A stretch of 64,000 nt of DNA from Pseudomonas syringae. GTDB taxonomy: Bacteria; Pseudomonadota; Gammaproteobacteria; Pseudomonadales; Pseudomonadaceae. Location of the stretch: NCBI RefSeq assembly GCF_000737245.1, contig NZ_JPQU01000027.1:1-64000 (forward strand), in the 5' to 3' direction. Below are positions 25,962 through 36,765 of this stretch, one piece after another. The notes beneath the pieces were generated by a model. That model saw only the letters and a list, made by a program, of their open reading frames with translations, was not told the DNA's origin and ran no database searches. The translations under genes were made by a program, and so were the position numbers. Position 1 is the first letter of the stretch, and every line of letters begins with the position of its first letter.

Positions 25962-28900
25962 ATGGCGAAGAAACCCAAGAGCGCGGCTTTCATCAAGGAC
26001 CCGCTCTGGTACAAGGATGCGGTGATTTATCAGGTTCACGTAAAGTCGTTTTTCGATTCCAACAACGACGGTATCGGCGACTTTCCTGGCCTGATCTCCA
26101 AGCTTGACTACATTGCGGAGCTGGGCGTCAACACCATCTGGCTGTTGCCGTTCTACCCGTCGCCCCGGCGCGACGATGGCTATGACATTGCCGACTATCG
26201 CGGGGTCCACAGCGACTACGGCACCATGGCTGACGCCAAGAAGTTCATTGCCGAGGCCCACAAACGCGGCCTGCGGGTTATCACCGAACTGGTCATCAAC
26301 CACACTTCGGACCAACACCCGTGGTTCCAGAAAGCGCGGGCGGCGAAGAAGGGCTCCAAGGCCCGCGACTTCTACGTCTGGTCGGACACTGACCATAAGT
26401 ACGACGGCACGCGGATCATTTTCCTCGATACCGAGAAGTCCAACTGGACGTGGGACCCGGTGGCAGAGCAGTACTTCTGGCATCGCTTCTATTCCCACCA
26501 GCCGGATCTGAACTTCGATAACCCGCAGGTGATGGAGGCGGTGCTTGAAGTGATGCGCTACTGGCTGGACATGGGCATCGATGGCCTGCGTCTGGATGCG
26601 ATTCCGTACTTGATTGAACGCGATGGCACCAATAACGAAAACCTGCCCGAAACCCACGCGGTGCTGAAGAAGATCCGCGCGGAAATCGATGCTAATTACC
26701 CGGACCGCATGCTGCTGGCCGAGGCCAATCAATGGCCAGAGGACACTCAGCTGTACTTCGGCGATACCAAAGGCAAGGACGGCGATGAATGCCACATGGC
26801 GTTTCACTTCCCCTTGATGCCGCGCATGTACATGGCATTGGCCCAGGAAGATCGTTTTCCGATCACTGACATCTTGCGCCAGACCCCGGAAATACCGGAG
26901 AACTGTCAGTGGGCGATTTTCCTGCGCAACCACGATGAGCTGACGCTTGAGATGGTCACCGATCGCGAGCGCGATTACCTGTGGAATTACTATGCGGCAG
27001 ACCGCCGCGCCCGGATCAACCTGGGCATTCGTCGTCGTCTGGCCCCTCTGGTCGAACGCGACCGGCGTCGTGTCGAACTGCTCAACAGCATGCTGTTGTC
27101 GATGCCAGGTACACCGACCCTGTATTACGGCGATGAAATCGGCATGGGTGACAACATTTACCTTGGTGACCGCGACGGGGTTCGCACCCCGATGCAGTGG
27201 TCCATCGACCGTAACGGTGGCTTCTCCCGCGCCGATCCGGCCAGCCTGGTGCTGCCGCCGATCATGGACCCGCTGTATGGCTTCCAGTCGGTTAACGTTG
27301 AAACCCAGAACAATGATCCGCATTCCCTGCTTAACTGGAACCGGCGCATGCTGGCCGTGCGCAAGCAGCAGAAGGCGTTCGGACGCGGCATATTGAAAAT
27401 GCTATCGCCGAGCAATCGCCGGATTCTTGCCTACACCCGTGAATACACCGGGGCCGATGGCCACACAGAGATCATTCTCTGCGTAGCCAACGTCTCCAGC
27501 GCTTCGCAAGCTGCAGAGCTTGAGCTTTCCAACTATGCCGGAACGGTTCCGGTGGAAATGCTCGGTGGCAGCGCGTTCCCGCCCATAGGGCAGCTGAATT
27601 ACCTGCTGACGTTGCCGCCTTATGGTTTTTATTGGTTCCTGCTGGCGTCGGAAAACCAAATGCCAAGTTGGCACGTGGAACCTGCCCAGAGCATGCCGGA
27701 CTTCCCGACCATGGTCCTGAAAAAACGCCTCGAAGAACTCCTTGATGAACCGCTGCGCAGCACCATGGAACAAAACTCCCTGGCGGTTTACTTACCGAAA
27801 CGTCGCTGGTTCGCGTCCAAGGATCAGGCTATCGACAAGGTTCACATCGCCTACGCAGTGCGCTTCGGTGACGCCGCACATCCGGTGCTGCTCAGCGAAA
27901 TCGAAGTCACGACGGGCGACCAGAGCGCGCGCTATCAACTGCCGTTCGGGTTGCTGGCTGAAGATGACATCAGCAGCGCATTGCCTCAACAATTGGCGCT
28001 GGCGAGGGTTCGTCGTGGGCGTCAGGTGGGTCTGATCACTGATGCGTTCACCTTGGAGACCTTCATTCGTGCGGTGATTCATGGGATGCAGGTGCAAACG
28101 GTTCTGCCGAGCAGTGAAGGGGAGTTGCGCTTTGAGCACACTGCGCTGCTAGAGCCATTGGCCCTGAGCAATGAGTCAGAAGTGCGCTACCTGTCCGCCG
28201 AGCAGTCCAACAGTTCGGTAGTGGTAGGCGGCAGTCTGGTGCTGAAAATGCTGCGTCGGGTCAGCCCGGGGATTCACCCGGAGCTGGAAATGGGCGCGTT
28301 CCTGACTGACGCCGGTTATCAGCATATTTCGCCTCTGCTGGGATCAGTAGTTCGGGTCGGTAACGATGGCGAGCACAACCTGCTGATGATTGCCCAAGGT
28401 TATCTGAGCAATCAGGGCGATGCCTGGGAATGGACCCAGAACAACCTGGAACGCGCCGTGCGGGATGAGATGTCCCACGGCGTCTCCGGCCAGGAGCAGC
28501 ATTACAACGCCTTGCTGGAACTCGCGGATTTCGCCGCCAACCTTGGCAAACGTCTTGGCGAAATGCATCAGGTGTTGGCGGCGTCTACCGACAATCCGGA
28601 TTTTGCCGTAGAAGTCACCAGCGCCAAGGACAGCCTGGCGTCCGGCAAAAGTGTGGCCGAGCAAATGGAATACGCGCTGCAATTGCTGGAGCAGAACAAA
28701 GCTTCGCTGGAGCCCGTTGACCAGAAACTGGTCAATGATCTGTTGGCCAATCGCAAGAAGGTTCTGGCTCACGTGCAGGCACTGGCCAAGCGTTCGGTGG
28801 GTGGGCTGCGTATTCGAGTCCATGGTGACTTGCACCTCGGTCAGGTGCTGGTCGTCAAGGGCGATGCCTATCTGATCGACTTCGAGGGCGAGCCGGCTCG

Positions 28901-29285
28901 CTCGGTTCAGGAGCGTCGCGCGAAGTACAGCCCCTTCAAGGATGTCAGCGGTGTGCTGCGCTCTTTCGACTACGCTGCGGCCATGGCCGTGCGCAGTGCG
29001 CAGAGCGTGGACTCCTCGCCGGAGGCCAGCGCTGCACGGCGGCTGGTTGCTGATACCTATTTAAGCCAGGCTCGCGAAGCATTTATTGAAAGTTATCGTT
29101 CGGTCACGGTCGAAATCCCACATGCCTGGAAAGACGCCAAGGGTGAAAGCGCTGCGCTTGAATTATTCACCCTGGAAAAAACCGCTTACGAAGTAGTCTA
29201 CGAAGCCAGAAACCGCCCGAGCTGGTTAGCCGTGCCGTTGCAAGGGTTGCGTGGACTGCTGAACCTGTCTGATGGAGAGTCTTGA
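25962..29285 (+). CDS. treS: TreS-maltokinase fusion (trehalose synthase / Pep2)
   Basis: A 1107-residue two-domain protein. Residues 1-550 form a GH13 trehalose synthase ([20 protein letters not shown]; nucleophile region [15 protein letters not shown]; acid Glu in [22 protein letters not shown]). From about residue 595 a maltokinase domain begins ([13 protein letters not shown]), with the kinase-like catalytic loop [13 protein letters not shown] and [12 protein letters not shown]. It therefore converts trehalose to maltose and phosphorylates it to maltose-1-phosphate for GlgE. The start ATG 25962 is 14 bp after the glgE stop; an upstream in-frame extension overlaps glgE and was not used. 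Confidence 0.93.
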   Translation: MAKKPKSAAFIKDPLWYKDAVIYQVHVKSFFDSNNDGIGDFPGLISKLDYIAELGVNTIWLLPFYPSPRRDDGYDIADYRGVHSDYGTMADAKKFIAEAHKRGLRVITELVINHTSDQHPWFQKARAAKKGSKARDFYVWSDTDHKYDGTRIIFLDTEKSNWTWDPVAEQYFWHRFYSHQPDLNFDNPQVMEAVLEVMRYWLDMGIDGLRLDAIPYLIERDGTNNENLPETHAVLKKIRAEIDANYPDRMLLAEANQWPEDTQLYFGDTKGKDGDECHMAFHFPLMPRMYMALAQEDRFPITDILRQTPEIPENCQWAIFLRNHDELTLEMVTDRERDYLWNYYAADRRARINLGIRRRLAPLVERDRRRVELLNSMLLSMPGTPTLYYGDEIGMGDNIYLGDRDGVRTPMQWSIDRNGGFSRADPASLVLPPIMDPLYGFQSVNVETQNNDPHSLLNWNRRMLAVRKQQKAFGRGILKMLSPSNRRILAYTREYTGADGHTEIILCVANVSSASQAAELELSNYAGTVPVEMLGGSAFPPIGQLNYLLTLPPYGFYWFLLASENQMPSWHVEPAQSMPDFPTMVLKKRLEELLDEPLRSTMEQNSLAVYLPKRRWFASKDQAIDKVHIAYAVRFGDAAHPVLLSEIEVTTGDQSARYQLPFGLLAEDDISSALPQQLALARVRRGRQVGLITDAFTLETFIRAVIHGMQVQTVLPSSEGELRFEHTALLEPLALSNESEVRYLSAEQSNSSVVVGGSLVLKMLRRVSPGIHPELEMGAFLTDAGYQHISPLLGSVVRVGNDGEHNLLMIAQGYLSNQGDAWEWTQNNLERAVRDEMSHGVSGQEQHYNALLELADFAANLGKRLGEMHQVLAASTDNPDFAVEVTSAKDSLASGKSVAEQMEYALQLLEQNKASLEPVDQKLVNDLLANRKKVLAHVQALAKRSVGGLRIRVHGDLHLGQVLVVKGDAYLIDFEGEPARSVQERRAKYSPFKDVSGVLRSFDYAAAMAVRSAQSVDSSPEASAARRLVADTYLSQAREAFIESYRSVTVEIPHAWKDAKGESAALELFTLEKTAYEVVYEARNRPSWLAVPLQGLRGLLNLSDGES

Positions 29286-31519
29286 TGAATGCGCCTGACA
29301 AAACCGGTGCGGGCCCACGTTTGATGCCCGCCACTGTAGACATGGATGCATTGATCCGTGCCGAACACCATGATCCGTTTTCTATCCTGGGCCCCCATGG
29401 CGACGGTGCCAACGGCCAGATCATCCGTGCGTATCTGCCCAACGCGTTGAGTGTCACTGTGTTGGCCCGCGATGGCGGTCACGAATTGGGCCCGCTGGAA
29501 ATGAGTGAAGTACCCGGTTTCTTCGTCGGCCGCTTCCCTGAAGTGCAGCCGTACCTACTGAAGATCAATTGGGCGGGCGGCGAGCAGATCACCGAAGATC
29601 CTTACAGCTTCGGCCCGCTACTCGGCGAAATGGACTTATATCTGTTCGCTGAAGGCAATCACCGGGACTTGAGCAGTTGCCTGGGTGCTCAGTTGAAAAG
29701 CGTCGATGGCGTTGATGGCGTGCGGTTTTCCGTGTGGGCACCCAATGCCCGCCGGGTTTCTGTGGTCGGCGGCTTCAACAACTGGGACGGTCGCCGTCAC
29801 CCAATGCGCCTGCGCCACCCGACTGGAGTGTGGGAAGTTTTCGTTCCGCGCTTGCAGGCTGGCGAACTGTACAAGTTCGAAATCCTTGGCGCTCATGGCA
29901 TCCTGCCACTGAAATCCGACCCGATGGCGCTGGCGACGACCATGCCGCCAGACACCGCGTCGAAAGTTGCCGGTCCGTTGCAATTCGACTGGCAGGATGA
30001 TGAGTGGCTGCAATCCCGTGCCGAGCGTCACAGCGCCAGTGCACCGCTATCGATCTACGAGTTGCATGCAGGCTCCTGGCAGATGGAGCAGAACGAAGAT
30101 GGCACTCAATGGCGGCAGTACAACTGGCGCGAATTGGGTGACCGGCTGATTCCGTACATCAAGGAATTGGGTTTCACTCACATCGAGCTGATGCCGATCA
30201 TGGAGCACCCGTTTGGGGGCTCATGGGGCTACCAGTTGCTGGCGCAGTTTGCGCCGACGGCACGCTACGGTTCGCCGGAGGATTTCGCAGCGTTCGTCAA
30301 TGCCTGTCACCAGGCTGAAATTGGCGTGATCCTCGATTGGGTGCCCGCGCACTTTCCTACCGATACCCACGGCCTGGCGCAGTTCGATGGCACGGCGTTG
30401 TATGAGTACGCCAACCCCCAGGAAGGTTTCCATCAGGATTGGGACACGCTGATCTACAACCTGGGTCGCACTGAAGTTCACGGGTTCATGCTGGCCTCCG
30501 GTCTGCACTGGCTCAAGCATTTCCACATTGATGGTCTGCGGGTGGATGCGGTGGCGTCAATGCTGTACCGCGACTACTCCCGTAAAGCCGGCGAGTGGGT
30601 GCCGAATCGTTTCGGTGGTCGCGAGAACCTGGAAGCGATCGAATTCCTGCGCCATCTCAATGACGTTGTCGCTCTGGAAGTGCCTGGCGCGCTGGTCATT
30701 GCTGAAGAGTCCACGGCTTGGCCTGGGGTCAGCCAGAGCACCCAACAGGGTGGTTTGGGCTTCTCTTACAAATGGAACATGGGCTGGATGCATGACACGT
30801 TGCATTACATGCAGCAGGACCCTATCCATCGCGCCCATCACCACAGCGAACTGAGTTTCGGGCTGATGTACGCCTGGTCCGAGAAATTCATCCTGCCGAT
30901 TTCCCATGATGAAGTAGTGCATGGCAAGCATTCGCTGATCGACAAGATGCCCGGCGATCGCTGGCAGAAGTTTGCCAACTTGCGTGCTTACCTGACGTTC
31001 ATGTGGACCCATCCCGGCAAGAAGTTGCTGTTCATGGGCTGCGAGTTTGGTCAGTGGCGCGAGTGGAACCATGACGAGCAACTGGACTGGTACTTGCTGC
31101 AATACGCTGAGCACATCGGCGTCAAGAAGCTGGTCAGTGATCTGAACCGGATCTACCGCGAAGAAAAGGCCTTGCATGAACGCGATACCGAGCCCATGGG
31201 TTTTCAGTGGGTGATTGGCGATGACGCAGCCAACAGCGTGTTTGCGTATATGCGCTGGAGCAAGGAAGGAGAGCCGCTACTGGTGGTCGCCAACCTGACG
31301 CCGGTGCCGCGGGAAGGTTACCGAGTGGGCGTGCCGTACGGCGGCAACTGGGTGGAATTGCTCAACAGCGACGCTGAAATGTACGCCGGTTCAAACCTTG
31401 GCAATGGCGGCGGCGTGCATGCCGACGAAATCAAGAGCCACGGTATGCCGGTGTCTCTGGCGCTGAATCTGCCGCCGTTGGCCGTGCTGATTCTCAAGCC
31501 GAAGGCTAGCGAGGGTTGA
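29285..31519 (+). CDS. glgB: GlgB, 1,4-alpha-glucan branching enzyme
   Basis: A 744-residue GH13 enzyme with two N-terminal beta modules ([10 protein letters not shown]; then CBM48-type [20 protein letters not shown]). The catalytic barrel has [17 protein letters not shown] (nucleophile Asp) and [13 protein letters not shown] (acid Glu), then [13 protein letters not shown]. The ATG overlaps the treS stop by one base (TGATG). It adds alpha-1,6 branches to the GlgE product. Confidence 0.95.
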   Translation: MNAPDKTGAGPRLMPATVDMDALIRAEHHDPFSILGPHGDGANGQIIRAYLPNALSVTVLARDGGHELGPLEMSEVPGFFVGRFPEVQPYLLKINWAGGEQITEDPYSFGPLLGEMDLYLFAEGNHRDLSSCLGAQLKSVDGVDGVRFSVWAPNARRVSVVGGFNNWDGRRHPMRLRHPTGVWEVFVPRLQAGELYKFEILGAHGILPLKSDPMALATTMPPDTASKVAGPLQFDWQDDEWLQSRAERHSASAPLSIYELHAGSWQMEQNEDGTQWRQYNWRELGDRLIPYIKELGFTHIELMPIMEHPFGGSWGYQLLAQFAPTARYGSPEDFAAFVNACHQAEIGVILDWVPAHFPTDTHGLAQFDGTALYEYANPQEGFHQDWDTLIYNLGRTEVHGFMLASGLHWLKHFHIDGLRVDAVASMLYRDYSRKAGEWVPNRFGGRENLEAIEFLRHLNDVVALEVPGALVIAEESTAWPGVSQSTQQGGLGFSYKWNMGWMHDTLHYMQQDPIHRAHHHSELSFGLMYAWSEKFILPISHDEVVHGKHSLIDKMPGDRWQKFANLRAYLTFMWTHPGKKLLFMGCEFGQWREWNHDEQLDWYLLQYAEHIGVKKLVSDLNRIYREEKALHERDTEPMGFQWVIGDDAANSVFAYMRWSKEGEPLLVVANLTPVPREGYRVGVPYGGNWVELLNSDAEMYAGSNLGNGGGVHADEIKSHGMPVSLALNLPPLAVLILKPKASEG

Positions 31520-31529
31520 TACCTAGGGT

Positions 31530-31564
31530 TTTCGAGGTGGTGTGATTAACGCGCCACCTCGAAA
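31530..31564 (+). terminator. Hairpin downstream of glgB
   Basis: The arms TTTCGAGGTGG (31530-31540) and CCACCTCGAAA (31554-31564) are perfect inverted copies around a 13-base loop, 10 bp after the glgB stop. There is no clear T-run after it, so it may be a weak intrinsic terminator or a 3' stabilising hairpin. Confidence 0.55.
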
Positions 31565-31565
31565 T

Positions 31566-31657
31566 TGTGGGAGCAAGCTCGCTTGCGAAAGCAATAAGCC
31601 AGGCTATGCAATTGCGATGTTTGTACTGGCCTCTTCGCGAGCAAGCTCGCTCCCACA
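31566..31657. repeat. REP inverted-repeat pair, GTGGGAGC type
   Basis: TGTGGGAGCAAGCTCGCTTG pairs with GAGCAAGCTCGCTCCCACA, the same subtype as the element at the left window edge. It separates glgB from the convergent autotransporter gene. Confidence 0.85.
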
Positions 31658-31709
31658 CATCTGGCGCTAGCCTTTCAAACCTGCAATTGAAGCTGCCGAA
31701 ACCTGCGTT

Positions 31710-34304
31710 TTACCAACTCATCCGCACACCCAGATTGCCAACCACGCCCTCCAGATCATTGTCGTCCAGGTTGCTGCTGTAGTCGGCACTGACATAGACA
31801 CTCACGTTCTTCGAAACTTTGGCTACCAAACCTAAGCCCAGATCAGCAGTGGTCGAGCGATGCTCGGTCTTGATGCTCTGCGTGTGATTGAAGGTGACGG
31901 TGTCCGAGCCCCCGAAACTGCGCCACACATTGGCCCTGACATAAGGTTCGAGTGGCATGCCCCGCGCTATGTAGCGCCCCTTCAGACGCGCCCCAAGACG
32001 GCCTGTGTTCCACGCCTGGGAGTCAAAAGAGACTGCGGAGATACCATCGTTCTGGCTATCCAGGTTGATGTGCTGGTTGATGAGTTGCGCTTGAGGTTCT
32101 ACCACCCAATTGGTCGAAACCTGAACAGGATAGCCAGCCTCCACAGAAACCGTAACAGCATGTCCTTCGGTATCGATCCGTACGCCCCGGTCCGAACGGC
32201 TATAGCCATCCAGTCGTGTGCCCATGGCCACAGCGTCGAAATACCAACCCATCGGGTCCGTCAGCGTCCAATACAGCCCGACGCTATCACCTTCAAGTTT
32301 CAGCTTGCCGGTACGTCTGTCCTTGAAGCCCTCGGCGAAGCCATCGACATGGCCGTCCAGACGGCTGTGACCAACAAACAGGCCAAGCCGCTGGTTCTGG
32401 CCTGATTGGAGCTGTGAGGCATAGAGATCGTGCCCGACTTGATAGCCCTTGAGCGAGGCATCCAGGCTCGGGGCGACGGTGCCGGACCAACTGCGTTTGA
32501 AATCATTGCCGAACACCCTGGCCCAGCCTGCGGGAGCCCAACCGTTTTCGGTCAGTAAACTCTGCTCACCCTGACGATCGTGAAAAGTCCCCAGGGAGAG
32601 AAGTGCCAAGGTCGAAGCGGCCGGCGCCACGACCGCATAGTTGGGCACCTCCAACCGGTACAGAGGGATGGGTGCCGCCCCGCGTACGGGCGCGGGTAAA
32701 GGCGGGGTTCCGATGGCGGGCACGGGGGCCACAGCAGCCGGTTGTACGGCTACCGGGGCTGACGGAACCCCAGGCGCAATGGGCGCAACGGGCGGTGCGG
32801 GTTCCTCAGGTGCGCCAGGCTCCACTGGTGGGACAGGCTCGGCAGGAGCCTCGGGGATGGCCAGGGCTGCCGGCTGAGAGAGTACCGTCGAGCGCAGAAA
32901 CCAGCTGTTTTCCGACCCTGCAGTTGCCCCGCCTTTGAACAGGTAGTACTCATAAGCGCCGATGGACAACGAATTGCCTTGGGAAAATGCCGTGTCGGCG
33001 CTGACTGCGCCATTGACCGCCTGGACTACTTCGATTCCGTTCAATTGCGTCGCGGCACCCAGGCCGCCGAGGTTTCTGACATTGACTTGCGTCGTCCCGG
33101 ATAGCGCACCTTGAGAGACCACCAGCTTATCGCTGGGTGATGAGTCGTCGCCCAATACGGACTGCAATAACAGGCGCGCATTGTTGCCGACATAGTTGCC
33201 CTGAACGGTCAGGGTATCGCTGGTGCTGTTGCCGGCGGTGAGATCCAGCGTTCCGGCATTGTTCAGCGTGACTGACTCGCCGCTGGTAAAAGGCCTGACA
33301 GCGCCTGCCGTCGATGTCACCGTGCTGCTGGGATCTATATTGAAGACTCCGGTGCTACTGGCGGTATCGCCCAGAACCAGATTCCCCGCCGCAAGATCCA
33401 TGCGCGAGCCATTGTTAAGGTTTAAGGTTTCCCAATTGGCGTAGCGGCCGGGCAGGGCAGTGCTGACGGTGTTTAAGGTCAGCTGGTCAATCCCGGCTCC
33501 GCCATCAAGCAGTGGATTGGGCCCAAGAATCGCTTCATCAAGGTTGCTCAATGTCGCGGTGTCATCGCCGTCAGCCATTAAAATTTGGCTACGCAGGGTG
33601 CCGCCGTTCAACCAATTGAAGCTGTCGTTGCCAAAGCTGGTGCGAATTTCGCCCACCACTTCGCCGCCACTCACACTGACACTGTCGTCCCCACCGCTGA
33701 CGCTGATGAAGCCGCCAATCCGACCCGCTGACAAGATGATGGTGTCCTTGCCAAAGCCCGTCACCAGGTTGCCCACAATCGTGCCGCCGGACATGTCGAA
33801 CAGATTATCGTCGAGTTTCATGTCCACCCGGCCGATGGTGCCGCCGGTCATTCGGGCACTGTCACCGTCTTCGAATGCATTGCTGATGGTGCCGCCGCTC
33901 ATTAGGAACGTGTCCAGGCCGTCACCTTGTGCCAGGGCGCGGAGGCTGCCGCCGGACATCACAAAATCATCGCGGCCAGACCCCTGATTGACGTCGCCAG
34001 CCACTGTGCCAGCGGTGATGGTAAAGCTGTCGAGCCCGTCGTTGAGATTGAAGCTGCCTGTAACATTGCCCGAGTTCATGTCGACCCGGTCATTGCCTGC
34101 ACCGTAGGTCACGCTGCCAAGTATCGACCCGGTGCCGTTGGCGGGAAAGTGCAGAACATTATCGCCCGTTGTACGCACGACCGAAGCACTGCTGCCACTG
34201 TCGCAAACCTGTACGGCACCGGCCGGGGAGGAGTTTGGGTCGCAGGCTGCGTGGGTCTGAGTACAGATAAATCCCACAGCAAAGAAGGCCATTATTGTTT
34301 TCAC
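31710..34304 (-). CDS. Autotransporter (type Va) with beta-helix-like passenger
   Basis: An 864-residue secreted/outer-membrane protein. The signal peptide MKTIMAFFAVGFICTQTHA is followed by a passenger (residues 20-480) rich in short Gly/Asp repeats such as DGLDSFTITAGTVAGDVNQG and MSGGTIVGNLVTGFGKD, which suggest a beta-helix. A Pro/Ala linker (about 490-560) leads to a C-terminal barrel of about 260 residues starting GWARVFGNDFKRSWSG and ending in GNLGVRMSW with an aromatic last residue. The passenger ends without a protease triad, so an adhesin-like role is more likely than an enzyme (inference). Confidence 0.88.
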   Translation of the reverse strand: MKTIMAFFAVGFICTQTHAACDPNSSPAGAVQVCDSGSSASVVRTTGDNVLHFPANGTGSILGSVTYGAGNDRVDMNSGNVTGSFNLNDGLDSFTITAGTVAGDVNQGSGRDDFVMSGGSLRALAQGDGLDTFLMSGGTISNAFEDGDSARMTGGTIGRVDMKLDDNLFDMSGGTIVGNLVTGFGKDTIILSAGRIGGFISVSGGDDSVSVSGGEVVGEIRTSFGNDSFNWLNGGTLRSQILMADGDDTATLSNLDEAILGPNPLLDGGAGIDQLTLNTVSTALPGRYANWETLNLNNGSRMDLAAGNLVLGDTASSTGVFNIDPSSTVTSTAGAVRPFTSGESVTLNNAGTLDLTAGNSTSDTLTVQGNYVGNNARLLLQSVLGDDSSPSDKLVVSQGALSGTTQVNVRNLGGLGAATQLNGIEVVQAVNGAVSADTAFSQGNSLSIGAYEYYLFKGGATAGSENSWFLRSTVLSQPAALAIPEAPAEPVPPVEPGAPEEPAPPVAPIAPGVPSAPVAVQPAAVAPVPAIGTPPLPAPVRGAAPIPLYRLEVPNYAVVAPAASTLALLSLGTFHDRQGEQSLLTENGWAPAGWARVFGNDFKRSWSGTVAPSLDASLKGYQVGHDLYASQLQSGQNQRLGLFVGHSRLDGHVDGFAEGFKDRRTGKLKLEGDSVGLYWTLTDPMGWYFDAVAMGTRLDGYSRSDRGVRIDTEGHAVTVSVEAGYPVQVSTNWVVEPQAQLINQHINLDSQNDGISAVSFDSQAWNTGRLGARLKGRYIARGMPLEPYVRANVWRSFGGSDTVTFNHTQSIKTEHRSTTADLGLGLVAKVSKNVSVYVSADYSSNLDDNDLEGVVGNLGVRMSW

Positions 34305-34375
34305 GAGCGAATCTCCCTGAAGCGGGGTCAGGAAGGCTCTCCGACGGGGCGGGTTGTGCCAGATGACCGCGCGAT

Positions 34376-34408
34376 AACCGAAGGGCTGATTAATCAGTCA
34401 CTTCGGTT
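34376..34408. promoter_or_regulatory. Nested palindrome upstream of the autotransporter gene
   Basis: The outer arms AACCGAAG (34376) and CTTCGGTT (ending 34408) enclose a perfect 12-bp palindrome CTGATTAATCAG (34386-34397). It lies 72-104 bp upstream of the autotransporter start and downstream of the endonuclease-like gene on the same strand. It could be an operator or a terminator hairpin; no T-run follows on the transcribed strand. Confidence 0.45.
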
Positions 34409-34517
34409 TCCCTGTTGCATCAACAACTAACGATACAAGTGAAGGTTCAAGTCAGTACGACGTCAAGAACTTGACCGACCGATGGGCAGGTGATCGATTT
34501 TTAATAAGCAGTCGCGA

Positions 34518-35324
34518 TTACAAATGCACTTCAACCGCCAAAGGCAAGTGATCTGAGAGGTGTGTCCACGGTTTATTGCCCAGAATTCGCGGCTCATGAC
34601 TGGTGGCATTGCGCAGATAAACCCGATCCAGCCTTAGCATCGGGAAGCGGGCAGGGTAGGTCTTGGCCAGTAGACCGTGATGCCGCTCGAAGGCTTCATG
34701 CAAGTATTCACACCGGGCAAGACGGGTATTGCCGCGAAGCTGCCAGTCATTGAAATCCCCGGCGATGATTACCGGCGCGTGGCTGGGCAGGGAGTCCAGG
34801 AGTTTGCACAGCAAGTCCAATTGCAACTGGCGATGGCTTTCCAACAGGCTCAAATGCACGCAAATCGCGTGGACTTCGTCATGCCCCGGTACCTGCAGAA
34901 CACAGTGCAGCAGACCGCGTCGCTCAGGGCCAGTAATTGAAATATCCAGATTACGGTGGTGCAGAATCGGGTACTTGGAGAGCAACGCGTTGCCATGGTG
35001 CCCGTCCGGGTAGACCGCATTGCGGCCATAAGCGAAGTCACTCCACATGCTGTCGGCAAGGAACTCATAGTGCGGGGTGTCCGGCCAGTCATGGTGACGT
35101 GATGCATGTCGGTCATGGCTGCCTTGGACCTCTTGCAGAAAAACCAGATCAGCGCTGGTGGCACGTACGGCTTCGCGCAGTTCCGGCAGGATGAAGCGCC
35201 GGTTCAATGCCGTGAAGCCTTTGTGCGTATTGACCGTCAGGACTCGCAGACGATGAATGTCCGGCAGATCTGTCATATCCACTACATCGGCGTTGGAGCC
35301 AGCGGGGTGAGCAGGCACGTACAT
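34518..35324 (-). CDS. Endonuclease/exonuclease/phosphatase-fold protein
   Basis: A 268-residue member of the DNase I-like fold. Conserved pieces are LRVLTVNTHKGF (metal-site Asn), DLVFLQEVQGS (Glu), HAICVHLSLLESHRQLQ, PVIIAGDFNDW (Asp/Asn) and the terminal LSDHLPLAVEV (catalytic His). It has no signal peptide. The substrate could be DNA, phospholipid or phosphoinositide-like. AAGGAG lies so close to the ATG at 35324 that the in-frame GTG at 35318 (7-bp spacing) may be the true start. Confidence 0.85.
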   Translation of the reverse strand: MYVPAHPAGSNADVVDMTDLPDIHRLRVLTVNTHKGFTALNRRFILPELREAVRATSADLVFLQEVQGSHDRHASRHHDWPDTPHYEFLADSMWSDFAYGRNAVYPDGHHGNALLSKYPILHHRNLDISITGPERRGLLHCVLQVPGHDEVHAICVHLSLLESHRQLQLDLLCKLLDSLPSHAPVIIAGDFNDWQLRGNTRLARCEYLHEAFERHHGLLAKTYPARFPMLRLDRVYLRNATSHEPRILGNKPWTHLSDHLPLAVEVHL

Positions 35325-35395
35325 TCTCCTTCACAGGGTATGTACGTCGGACTGACACCGGCAATGGCAGTTCATCTTTTTTCCCGTGTGGTGAG

Positions 35396-36595
35396 TCAGA
35401 GCCTGGGGCGCCTGGACAGCAGTACCGTCAAGCCCAATCCGGCCAGTGACAACAAGGATGCAAAGAAGAAGATCCACGAATAACCCAGGCCCAGCGCAAT
35501 CGCGCCCATGATCGGGCCTGCAATCGCCAGTGCCAGATCAAAAAATACCGCATAGGCACTCAGGCCCGCGCTGCGGCTGGTGGGCGGGACCTGTTTGATC
35601 GCTTCGACGCCCAATGCCGGGTAAACCAGCGACAATCCCAAGCCAGTGAGCCCGGCCCCCGTCAGGGCAAATCCCGTGTTGGGTGCAACCCACAGCAAAA
35701 CCAGGCCGAGGGTTTCTACCCCCATGCAAAGGATCGCTGCAGTGAAACCACCGAGCCGATTGATCGCGTTGATGAACAACAGTCGCGCCAGGATGAAGCA
35801 CACACCAAACACGCTCAGGCACCATGCCGCGCCTTCCCAGCCGCGACTGACATAAAAGAGGGTGATGAACGTGGTTATGGTGCCGTAACCAATGGATGCC
35901 AGGGTCAGGCTCAGGCCATACGGCGCAATCCGCCCGAACACCGACCAGAACGGCAGGCGCTCGCCCTTGAGCACGGGCACCGAAGGTTGTTTGCGAATGA
36001 CCAGCAACGCCAGGGAAGCCATGAGCGCCAGGGCGATGCCGAGCGTGAAAAAGCCCAGCTCGTGACTCATGACATAACCCAGAGGCGCGCCGATCGCGAT
36101 GGCGCCATACGAGGCGATACCATTCCAGGAAATCGCCCGGGCGGTATGTTCAGGGCCGACTTTGCCGATACACCAGCTAATGCTACCGACGCCGATCAAT
36201 CCCTGGGACACGCCGAGGACCAGGCGCGAAATAATCAGGATGGTCAGGCTAGTGCCGGGCAGGTGCTCGAGCATAGCCGCCGCGAAGGTGAGAACGCCAC
36301 TGAGGACAATGCCCGACAGCCCGTAGACCACCGCCAGCTTGGTGCCGATGGTGTCCGATACTTTCCCGGCCATGGGGCGGCTGAGCAGGGTTGCCAGGTA
36401 TTGCGAGCCAATCGTCAGACCTGCGACAACCGCACTAAACCCCAACTGATCGTGGACATAGCCTGGCAACACAGCAATCGGCAGGCCGATGCACAAGAAG
36501 GCAACGAAGGTGTAGAAGACGATGGATACGATCTGCAAGGTGACCGTCATGGAGCTGGGCTGGGCGAGATGCGGGGGCGGGGTGGCGGCTGACAT
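35396..36595 (-). CDS. MFS transporter, YhhS/arabinose-efflux-like
   Basis: A 399-residue major facilitator with about 12 membrane segments. The motif A-like SRPMAGKVSDTIGTKLAVVYG follows TM2, and RLVLGVSQGLIGVGSISWCIG is near TM5. The frame is open upstream to 36796, into the divergent lactonase gene; the ATG at 36595 gives the usual family length. YhhS-type proteins are drug or sugar exporters; the substrate here is unknown. It lies 71 bp upstream of the endonuclease-fold gene. Confidence 0.87.
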   Translation of the reverse strand: MSAATPPPHLAQPSSMTVTLQIVSIVFYTFVAFLCIGLPIAVLPGYVHDQLGFSAVVAGLTIGSQYLATLLSRPMAGKVSDTIGTKLAVVYGLSGIVLSGVLTFAAAMLEHLPGTSLTILIISRLVLGVSQGLIGVGSISWCIGKVGPEHTARAISWNGIASYGAIAIGAPLGYVMSHELGFFTLGIALALMASLALLVIRKQPSVPVLKGERLPFWSVFGRIAPYGLSLTLASIGYGTITTFITLFYVSRGWEGAAWCLSVFGVCFILARLLFINAINRLGGFTAAILCMGVETLGLVLLWVAPNTGFALTGAGLTGLGLSLVYPALGVEAIKQVPPTSRSAGLSAYAVFFDLALAIAGPIMGAIALGLGYSWIFFFASLLSLAGLGLTVLLSRRPRL

Positions 36596-36765
36596 GGGCT
36601 CGTTTCGCTGGCGGGCGGTGGGGAGTGCCCCCATCATGGCAATTGCAGAAGACAAAAGAAAGCACGCTAACGATCTAATCTTCACCAACGCCGCAATCAG
36701 CAATTGCTGTATTTTTTGAGTGGTCATAGGATGTCTGATCACGACCATAAAAATAAGGATTACAC

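Noticed and set aside
24962-27323. Two long minus-strand frames opposite glgE and treS
   Set aside because: They are shadows of GC-rich coding DNA; the plus-strand enzymes have intact catalytic motifs.
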